DNA of 15,135 nt from Pseudomonadota bacterium (GTDB lineage Bacteria > Pseudomonadota > Alphaproteobacteria > Rhodospirillales > Magnetospirillaceae), in the NCBI GenBank assembly GCA_023426365.1, contig JAFAAW010000076.1:1-15135 (forward strand), written 5' to 3'. Every line of letters starts with the position of its first letter. Position 1 is the first letter of the stretch. Below are positions 7,177-12,896 of this stretch, in pieces. The notes below the pieces were generated by a model that saw only the letters and a list, made by a program, of their open reading frames with translations, was not told where the DNA came from and ran no database searches. The translations under genes were made by a program, and so were the position numbers.

Positions 7177-7695
7177 TCAATGCGGCCAGATGGGTTTGGG
7201 GGTGCCGTCCTCGAAGGGGATGAAATTCTCCGTATAGCTTTTGCGGATTGGGCGGCGGGGGCTGGGCATTTCCACGTCGGTGGCCAGCCGCTGGCGCCGG
7301 CAGTAGGCCAGGGCTTCCTCCAGGCTGTTGAACGACAGCCGCACCTGTTGCAGCGGGTCGGCCGAACTGGTCCAGCCCATCAGCGGATCGATGCCCGGCT
7401 TGAGATGGGGTTCGAATTCCACCACCCACTCGCCCTGGCGGGCGCGGCCCGCCTGCATGGGGTTGGGGGTGGGGCGATAGACGCGCGCGCGCGCCAGTTC
7501 CAGCTCCTGCGGTTCGGGGTCGGCGCCATGGTGGACGGTGCGCGGCGCCTCCTCGGGCAGTTTGCCGCGGTCGTCGGGGATCTGGTCGAATGACGGGGTT
7601 TCGGCGCCCGAATGATAAAAGCGCGCGTTTTCGGGATCGATCAGCGGCACCTGGTCGGGCAGGGGGGTGGTGACGGGCGGGACGGGTTTGGCCAT
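7177..7695 (-). CDS. NDUFS4-like complex I accessory subunit (ETC complex I subunit)
   Basis: Homologue of the mitochondrial 18-kDa (AQDQ) subunit NDUFS4, which in alphaproteobacteria associates with the peripheral arm of NADH:quinone oxidoreductase. The 172-residue product has the family core from about residue 68: LARARVYRPTPNPMQAGR, GEWVVEFEP, DPLMGWTSSADPLQQVRLSF, SLEEALAYCRR and RRPIRKSYTENF. The roughly 65 residues before the core are Pro- and Glu-rich with no membrane segment or signal peptide. Many bacterial homologues are only about 100 residues. The start at 7695 is fixed by AGAGGAG a few bases upstream. The frame continues 25 codons further, but those codons overlap the upstream control region. 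No nuo genes are adjacent, so the gene stands alone, divergent from the VWA gene. Confidence 0.85.
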   Translation of the reverse strand: MAKPVPPVTTPLPDQVPLIDPENARFYHSGAETPSFDQIPDDRGKLPEEAPRTVHHGADPEPQELELARARVYRPTPNPMQAGRARQGEWVVEFEPHLKPGIDPLMGWTSSADPLQQVRLSFNSLEEALAYCRRQRLATDVEMPSPRRPIRKSYTENFIPFEDGTPKPIWPH

Positions 7696-7784
7696 GCGCT
7701 CCTCTGATGGGCAAGGGTGGCGAATGTACGCGGGCGGCTCGGCGCAATCTGGTGCCCGAGGCCGTTTCACCTTATTTAGGGCGC
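7696..7784. promoter_or_regulatory. Divergent promoter gap, NDUFS4-like <-> VWA gene
   Basis: Eighty-nine bases that must hold promoters for both flanking genes. A TATTTA at 7773-7778 could be a -10 element for the VWA gene, placing the transcript start at or beside its ATG. I see no convincing -35 element in either direction. The only other A/T-rich spot is TACATT on the reverse strand near 7724-7729. Confidence 0.35.
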
Positions 7785-8486
7785 ATGGGCGACAAACTTC
7801 CCGACGCCAAAGGGCGTACCGACATCGACGCCTTCCTGGGCCGTCTGGCCGTTACCCCGCAGCCCGCGGTGGCGGGCGGGCGCGGCCGGCTGATCTTCGC
7901 GCTGGATGCCACCGCCAGCCGCGAGGGCACCTGGGCGCAGGCCCAGGCGCTGCACGCCGAAATGTTCTCCGCCGCCGCCGCCCTGGGCGGGCTTGAGGTG
8001 CAACTGGTCTATTATCGCGGCATGGGTGAATGCCGGGCCTCGGGCTGGACCGCCAGCCCCGACCGCCTGTTGGGGTTGCTGGGCAAGGTGGCGTGCATCG
8101 GCGGCGAAACCCAGATCCGCAAGGTTCTGCGCCACGCCCTGGACGAGGCCGCCAAGGGCCGCGTCCACGCCCTGGTGTTTGTCGGCGACAGCATGGAGGA
8201 GAATGTGGACGCGCTGTGCGCGCTGGCCGGCGAGATGGGGCTGCGCGGGGTGCCCGCCTTCCTGTTCCACGAGGGCCAGGACCCGGTGGCCGCCCGTGCC
8301 TTCGCCCAGTTGGCGAAGCTGTCGGGGGGCGCCAGTTGCCGGTTTGATGCGGGCGCGCCCGACCAGTTGCGCGCCCTGCTGCGTGCGGTGGCGGTGTTCG
8401 CCGCCGGCGGGCGCAAGGCCCTGGCGGATCTGGGCCGGCGCGAGGGCGGCGTGATCCAGCGCCTGACCCATCAGATGGGGGACTGA
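7785..8486 (+). CDS. VWA domain protein of unknown function
   Basis: A 233-residue cytoplasmic protein made almost entirely of one von Willebrand factor A fold. The metal-binding MIDAS residues are visible: D41-A-T43-A-S45 after the strand RLIFAL (DxTxS instead of the usual DxSxS), Thr109 in GGETQI, and Asp135 in VFVGDSMEE. Such domains bind partner proteins through Mg2+. There is no signal peptide or membrane helix. The start at 7785 gives MGDKLPDAKGRTDIDAFL. An in-frame ATG at 7707 would add 26 unlike residues, and it lies almost at the start of the divergent gene. The ribosome site is poor (AGGG, very close). Seven bases separate its stop from the J-protein gene, so the two are co-transcribed and probably work together. 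The substrate or process is not known to me. Confidence 0.8.
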   Translation: MGDKLPDAKGRTDIDAFLGRLAVTPQPAVAGGRGRLIFALDATASREGTWAQAQALHAEMFSAAAALGGLEVQLVYYRGMGECRASGWTASPDRLLGLLGKVACIGGETQIRKVLRHALDEAAKGRVHALVFVGDSMEENVDALCALAGEMGLRGVPAFLFHEGQDPVAARAFAQLAKLSGGASCRFDAGAPDQLRALLRAVAVFAAGGRKALADLGRREGGVIQRLTHQMGD

Positions 8487-8493
8487 GCTCGTC

Positions 8494-9219
8494 ATGCTGC
8501 CACAGCTTCTGATGATCGTGGGCGTGCTGGTCGCCCTGTGGCTGTTCCTTGGCTGGTTCAAACGGGCCAAGCCGGCGGCGGTCGGACGCGCCATCAAGGG
8601 GGCGGGCCTGGGGCTGCTGGTGCTGTTCGGCCTGTGGCTGGTGATGACCGGCAAGCTGGCCGGCCTGTTCGCGGTGGCGGCTGGTGCTGCGCCGTGGATC
8701 GCGCGCGCCGCCCGCGTGCATGGGCTGATCCAGGCGCTGCGCCGCCTGGGCATCCGCCTGGGCGGCGGCCAGGCCAGCACGGGCGGCGCCAGCCAGGTGG
8801 CGACCCGTTTCGTGCGCATGGAACTGGACCACGACAGCGGCCGGCTGGACGGCCAGGTGCTGGAGGGGGCCTTGCGCGGCCGCATGCTGTCGTCGCTGGA
8901 CCGCGCGGAAGCGTTGGCGTTGTGGCGCGAGGCGGCGGTGGACAGCGAATCCGCCCGCGTGCTGGAGGCCTGGCTGGACCGCGCCTGGCCGGACTGGCGC
9001 GAGGACGGCGCTTCTTCGGCCGCCGGGGCGTCGCCGCCGCGCGCCGGCATGAGCGTGGACGAGGCCCGGGAAATCCTGGGCGTGGGGCCGGCCGCAAGCG
9101 AGGACGAGATCCGCGCCGCCCATCGCCGCCTGATGCTGGCCAACCATCCCGATCACGGCGGATCGACCTGGATCGCGGCGCGCATCAACCAGGCGCGCGA
9201 CCTGCTGCTGGGGGCCTGA
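8494..9219 (+). CDS. Membrane-anchored J protein (DnaJ domain, Pam18/Tim14-like)
   Basis: J proteins stimulate the ATPase of DnaK/Hsp70. This 241-residue protein has hydrophobic N-terminal segments at about 3-21 and 36-64, and a conserved middle part with MELDHDSGRLDGQVLEG (109-125). A linker rich in Ala, Ser, Gly and Pro follows, then a short C-terminal J domain (187-240). The catalytic HPD tripeptide is at 218-220, in LMLANHPDHGGSTWIAARIN. The J domain closely resembles that of mitochondrial Pam18/Tim14, including HPD-x-GGS and AA-x-IN-x-A-x-DLL. A membrane anchor with a C-terminal J domain is also the Pam18 layout, and Tim14-like proteins have been described in alphaproteobacteria. Second gene of the VWA operon, with only a weak GAG ribosome site, which suggests translational coupling. 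Its client is unknown. Confidence 0.88.
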   Translation: MLPQLLMIVGVLVALWLFLGWFKRAKPAAVGRAIKGAGLGLLVLFGLWLVMTGKLAGLFAVAAGAAPWIARAARVHGLIQALRRLGIRLGGGQASTGGASQVATRFVRMELDHDSGRLDGQVLEGALRGRMLSSLDRAEALALWREAAVDSESARVLEAWLDRAWPDWREDGASSAAGASPPRAGMSVDEAREILGVGPAASEDEIRAAHRRLMLANHPDHGGSTWIAARINQARDLLLGA

Positions 9220-9244
9220 GGCGGCATTTCCCCCACTTCCTTTC

Positions 9245-9261
9245 GGGGCACCCGTTGCCCC
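9245..9261 (+). terminator. Possible hairpin after the J-protein gene
   Basis: GGGGCA-CCCGT-TGCCCC, perfect 6-base arms, 25 bases after the J-protein stop. There is no T-run. It may end the VWA/J transcript or be part of the galU leader. The rest of the gap to galU (9262-9356) contains a loose promoter candidate (TTGCGT 9264, N17, CAAAAC 9287) and 9-base inverted copies of GTCGTTCGG about 60 bases apart, neither convincing. Confidence 0.35.
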
Positions 9262-9363
9262 CGTTGCGTCCGTCGTTCGGGCGTGGCAAAACATCGCGAT
9301 CGGTGTCGCGGCGCGCCGTCTTGCGCGCCCGCCGAACGACTGGATCTGGCAAGGAGTTTCCGA

Positions 9364-10236
9364 ATGGCTCGTCGCGTGCGCAAGGCCGTGTTCCCGGTGG
9401 GGGGCATGGGCACCCGTTTCCTGCCCGCCACCAAGGCGATGCCCAAGGAAATGCTGCCGGTGGTGGACAAGCCGCTGATCCAGTACGCGGTCGAGGAAGC
9501 CGCCGCCGCCGGTATCGAACATTTCATCTTCGTCACCGGCCGCGGCAAGGCCGCGCTGGAGGACCATTTCGACCATGCCCCCGACCTCGAGCGCACGCTC
9601 AAGGAACGCGGCAAGCTGGACTTGGTCGAGGCGGTGACGAGCTGGATGCCCAAGTCGGGCCAGATTTCCTACACCCGCCAGCAGGAGCCGCTGGGCCTGG
9701 GCCATGCCGTGTGGTGCGCGCGCGATCTGGTGGAGGATGAACCCTTCGCCGTGCTGCTGCCCGACGACCTGATCCTGGCCAAGACCCCCTGCCTGCGCCA
9801 GATGGTGGCCGTGCACACCGAAGTGGGCGGCCATGTGGTCGCCGTGTCCGACGTGCCCCGCGAGCACACCAAGCGCTATGGCATCCTGGACGTGGAATTC
9901 GACAACGGCCGCATCGCCAAGGCCAAGGGCCTGGTGGAAAAGCCCGATCCCGAGGTGGCGCCGTCCACGCTGTCCATCATCGGCCGCTATATCCTGCACC
10001 CGGCGGTGTTCGAGGTGCTGGACAGGAAGGAAAAGGGTGCCGGCGGCGAAATCCAGCTCACCGACGCCATCGCCCAGACCATCGGCATGGTGCCGTTCCA
10101 TGGCCTGCGCTTCGAAGGTCACCGCTATGATTGCGGCGACAAGGTGGGCTGGCTCGAAGCCAACGTCGCCTTCGCGCTCGAGCGCGAGGATATCGGCGGC
10201 CTCGCCCGCGAGGCCCTCAAGCAGTTCAAGTTCTGA
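9364..10236 (+). CDS. galU: UTP--glucose-1-phosphate uridylyltransferase GalU
   Basis: Converts UTP and glucose-1-phosphate to UDP-glucose and pyrophosphate, the entry point to LPS, exopolysaccharide and capsule sugars. The 290 residues match the family. The nucleotide-binding loop is GGMGTRFLPATK (13-24), followed by PKEMLPVVDKPLIQY; the metal-site region is LLPDD (Asp134/Asp135). EKPDPEVAPS, IGRYIL and GGEIQLTDAI complete the usual set, and FEGHRYDCGDK-x-GW lies near the end. Most GalU proteins have Ala-Gly where this has Val-Gly-Gly-Met, a small variation. AAGGAG seven bases before ATG 9364 fixes the start. ugd follows after 38 bases and uses the product as substrate, so the pair is an operon for UDP-glucuronate. 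Confidence 0.96.
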   Translation: MARRVRKAVFPVGGMGTRFLPATKAMPKEMLPVVDKPLIQYAVEEAAAAGIEHFIFVTGRGKAALEDHFDHAPDLERTLKERGKLDLVEAVTSWMPKSGQISYTRQQEPLGLGHAVWCARDLVEDEPFAVLLPDDLILAKTPCLRQMVAVHTEVGGHVVAVSDVPREHTKRYGILDVEFDNGRIAKAKGLVEKPDPEVAPSTLSIIGRYILHPAVFEVLDRKEKGAGGEIQLTDAIAQTIGMVPFHGLRFEGHRYDCGDKVGWLEANVAFALEREDIGGLAREALKQFKF

Positions 10237-10274
10237 TTTTCAACGAGTTCTGATCGCAAAAGGATAGCAGCGCC

Positions 10275-11579
10275 ATGCGCATTGCCATGATCGGCACCGG
10301 CTATGTGGGTCTGGTGTCGGGAACCTGTTTTTCCGAGTTCGGCATCGAGGTCGTGTGCGTCGACAAGGACGCCCGCAAGATCGAGCTGCTGCATCAGAAC
10401 GTGATGCCCATCTACGAGCCTGGCCTGGACGCCCTGGTGGCCGACAACGTCAAGGCCGGGCGCTTGTCCTTCACCACCGACCTCAAGGCGGCGGTCAAGG
10501 ATGCCGACGCCGTGTTCATCGCGGTCGGTACGCCGTCGCGCCGTGGCGACGGTCACGCCGACCTGTCCTACGTCTATGCGGCGGCCGAGGAAATCGCCGA
10601 CGCCATGGACGGCTATACGGTGGTGGTGACCAAGTCCACCGTGCCGGTCGGCACCGGCGACGAGGTCGAGCAGATCATCCGCAAGCGCCGCCCCGACGCC
10701 GAATTCGACGTGGTGTCCAACCCCGAATTCCTGCGCGAGGGGTCGGCCATCAACGATTTCATGCGGCCCGACCGCGTGGTGATCGGTACCGAATCCGAAC
10801 GGGCGCGGGCGGTGATGAAGCAGCTCTATCGCGTGCTGTACCTGATCGAGACGCCGATCGTCTTCACCTCGCGCCGCACGTCCGAGCTGATCAAGTACGC
10901 CGGCAACACCTTCCTGGCGACCAAGATCACCTTCATCAACGAAATCGCCGATTTGTGCGAGAAGGTGGGCGCCAACGTCCACGACGTCGCCAAGGGCATC
11001 GGCCTGGACGGCCGCATCGGCAAGAAGTTCCTGCATGCCGGTCCGGGCTATGGCGGTTCGTGCTTCCCCAAGGACACCCTGGCCCTGGTCAAGACCGCGC
11101 GCGATTTCGGCGCCCCCATCCGGGTGGTGGAAACCGTGGTGGCGGTCAACGACGAGCGCAAGAAGAAGATGGCCGAGCGCGTGGTCGCCGCCTGCGGCGG
11201 TTCGGTCAAGGGCAAGTCGGTCGCCGTGCTGGGCCTGACCTTCAAGCCCAACACCGACGACATGCGCGACAGCCCCTCGCTGGACATCGTGCCGGCGCTG
11301 GTGGAGGCGGGGGCCACGGTGCGCGCCTTCGACCCCGAGGGCATGGAGGAAGCCAAGAAGCTGCTGCCCGCCATCACCTATTGCGACGACGCCTATGCCA
11401 CCCTGGCCGGCGCCGATTGCCTGGTGATCGTCACCGAGTGGAACGAGTTCCGCGCGCTCGACATCGGCCGCATCAAGTCGCTGCTGAACGCCCCCGTGGT
11501 GGTGGACCTGCGCAACGTGTGGGACCCGGCGGAAATGCGCGCCGCCGGCTTCACCTATGTGAGCATTGGCCGTCCCTGA
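10275..11579 (+). CDS. ugd: UDP-glucose 6-dehydrogenase
   Basis: Oxidises UDP-glucose to UDP-glucuronate with two NAD+, supplying acidic sugars for surface polysaccharide. The 434-residue protein has the N-terminal NAD fold (MRIAMIGTGYVGLVSG), EPGLDALV, VGTPSRRGDGHADLSYV and the TKSTVPVGT loop. NPEFLREGSAINDFMRPDR and the central helix region ELIKYAGNTFLATKITFINE follow. The active-site cysteine lies in GPGYGGSCFPKDT (Cys263), and the C-terminal domain has GLTFKPNTDDMRDSPS. Nothing essential is missing. AAAGGAT lies 8-14 bases before ATG 10275. It is the second and last gene of galU-ugd, followed directly by a strong terminator. Confidence 0.97.
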   Translation: MRIAMIGTGYVGLVSGTCFSEFGIEVVCVDKDARKIELLHQNVMPIYEPGLDALVADNVKAGRLSFTTDLKAAVKDADAVFIAVGTPSRRGDGHADLSYVYAAAEEIADAMDGYTVVVTKSTVPVGTGDEVEQIIRKRRPDAEFDVVSNPEFLREGSAINDFMRPDRVVIGTESERARAVMKQLYRVLYLIETPIVFTSRRTSELIKYAGNTFLATKITFINEIADLCEKVGANVHDVAKGIGLDGRIGKKFLHAGPGYGGSCFPKDTLALVKTARDFGAPIRVVETVVAVNDERKKKMAERVVAACGGSVKGKSVAVLGLTFKPNTDDMRDSPSLDIVPALVEAGATVRAFDPEGMEEAKKLLPAITYCDDAYATLAGADCLVIVTEWNEFRALDIGRIKSLLNAPVVVDLRNVWDPAEMRAAGFTYVSIGRP

Positions 11580-11602
11580 GGGCAGTTAGGGCAGCCCAAG
11601 GC

Positions 11603-11641
11603 AAAGGGCCTTCCCGCTGCGGCGGGAAGGCCCTTTTTCTT
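11603..11641 (+). terminator. Rho-independent terminator of galU-ugd
   Basis: GGGCCTTCCCGC, loop TGCG, GCGGGAAGGCCC: perfect 12-base stem, extendable to 15 through AAA/TTT, followed by TTTTTCTT. It begins 24 bases after the ugd stop. On the reverse strand the stem is followed by TTTGCCTT, so it may also stop the convergent DUF945-like transcript that ends at 11662. Confidence 0.95.
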
Positions 11642-11661
11642 GGCAAGCGGGTCGGGGGCGG

Positions 11662-12798
11662 TCAGCGGTTGGCGAACACGGCCATGCCGGTCAGCTTGAC
11701 CATGCTTTGCGGCGATTCGCTCGCCATCGCCAGCAGCACCAGGGGCACCGGCTGCGGCGGGTTCATCTGGAGCGTCAGCGACTTGGGATCGTTGAGGAAG
11801 GCTCCCAGGCTGACGATGAGCTGCTGGCCCAGTTCCGTCTCGGCCTGCCCGCCCTCGCGGGCGAGCTGTTCGAGAATGTTCGACTTGAAGTCGCCCTCGC
11901 TCATCTCCGACTCGGTTGCCGCCATCTTCATCACGCGGTTGGCCAGCGAGGCATCGTCGTAGCGCAGTTCCAGCTTTTCCAAGGTGGCGTTCTGCAACGC
12001 GGCCAGCACCTCCTCGGGGTTGTCCGAGGTGGGCAGCGGCATGTGGCCGAAGGTGGCCGACATGTTCAGATGGCCGACCCCGTCGCCGCCCACCGACAGG
12101 CGCTTGATGTGGAATTGCTCGGTCGCGGGCAGGTGGGCGTAGGCCAGTTCGAAATTCAGCGCCAGCCTGTCATAGCCCATGCCTTCCAGCATCTGGCGGG
12201 CGTCGGCGTCGGGCAGGCTCTTGCCTTCCACCTCCAGCCCGCGGACGCTCAGCGCCATGGCCTGCGGCACCTTGTTGTTCTGGACGTAATCGGTGACGAC
12301 GATCTCGCGCAGGCGGGTGACGTCGTCGCCGGCGGTGATGCGCACGCCGTTGAGCGCCAGCCGGCCGATGTTGACATTGGGGATGGCGGTGCTGCCGGCG
12401 ATGCCCTGCAAGACGCCATCCTGGGCGGTCAGATTGTCGCCGTCCAGGGTGTCGGCCTCGACGCGGGCGGTGTCCTCGGGATCGCGCAGGCTGAAACCGG
12501 TGCCGCGCATCTGGCCCACGCGGTCCTTGCTCAGATCGCGCAGGACGACGCTCTCCAGCCGGGCGTGCAGGGTTTCGTCGCCTTCACGCACCGTCATCTC
12601 GACCCCGCCCAGGGTCAGGGTGCCGGTGAACAGCGAATAGCCCAGGCTGCGATAGCTGACCTGGGTGTCCGGGGACAGTTCGGCGATGGCCTTGTCCACC
12701 TGCGCCCGCGCCCGCTGTTCGGGATAGACCAGCGTGCCGTAGCCCACGGCACCCACGGCCACCGCGCCGACCACGAAACCGATGACGACTTTGTTCAT
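11662..12798 (-). CDS. Membrane-anchored hypothetical protein, DUF945-like
   Basis: I do not recognise this gene firmly. The 378-residue product has an N-terminal membrane segment (about 4-25, MNKVVIGFVVGAVAVGAVGYG) that could be an uncleaved anchor, followed by a long soluble part expected in the periplasm. The opening (anchor, then YPEQRARAQVDKAIAEL and SYRSLGYSLFTGTLTLGGV) resembles DUF945/YdgA-like and AsmA-like proteins, which carry repeated beta strands of this kind (MTVRE, LESVVLRDL, IGRLALNGVRI). The start at 12798 is supported by AAGGGGGA five bases upstream. It lies 98 bases downstream of the cckA stop on the same strand, with its own candidate promoter in the gap, and shares the ugd terminator region. 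Function is unknown; an envelope role is only a guess. Confidence 0.7.
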   Translation of the reverse strand: MNKVVIGFVVGAVAVGAVGYGTLVYPEQRARAQVDKAIAELSPDTQVSYRSLGYSLFTGTLTLGGVEMTVREGDETLHARLESVVLRDLSKDRVGQMRGTGFSLRDPEDTARVEADTLDGDNLTAQDGVLQGIAGSTAIPNVNIGRLALNGVRITAGDDVTRLREIVVTDYVQNNKVPQAMALSVRGLEVEGKSLPDADARQMLEGMGYDRLALNFELAYAHLPATEQFHIKRLSVGGDGVGHLNMSATFGHMPLPTSDNPEEVLAALQNATLEKLELRYDDASLANRVMKMAATESEMSEGDFKSNILEQLAREGGQAETELGQQLIVSLGAFLNDPKSLTLQMNPPQPVPLVLLAMASESPQSMVKLTGMAVFANR

Positions 12799-12822
12799 AA
12801 GATCCCCCTTCAGTGTGGGCAG

Positions 12823-12852
12823 AGGCTAGCGCGATCAACCCTGGGGGTGCAA
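12823..12852 (-). promoter_or_regulatory. Candidate promoter of the DUF945-like gene
   Basis: On the reverse strand TTGCAC (12852-12847), 18 bases, TAGCCT (12828-12823). The -35 matches TTGACA at four of six bases; the -10 keeps the key T, A and final T. The transcript would start near 12816, just before the ribosome site of the gene starting at 12798. The match is modest but position is right, and no other element is seen in the 98-base gap. Confidence 0.4.
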
Positions 12853-12896
12853 GCGGCCCTTCGTGCCTTCGCAAGCGGATGACGGGGGGCCGGTTT

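Noticed and set aside
9264..9292. Promoter for galU (TTGCGT-N17-CAAAAC)
   Set aside because: Only about half of each hexamer matches; kept as a note, not called as a feature.
7852..10122. 756-codon reverse-strand frame opposite the J-protein and galU genes
   Set aside because: Antisense shadow: His/Gln/Arg-rich with no recognisable domain, opposite genes with clear families.
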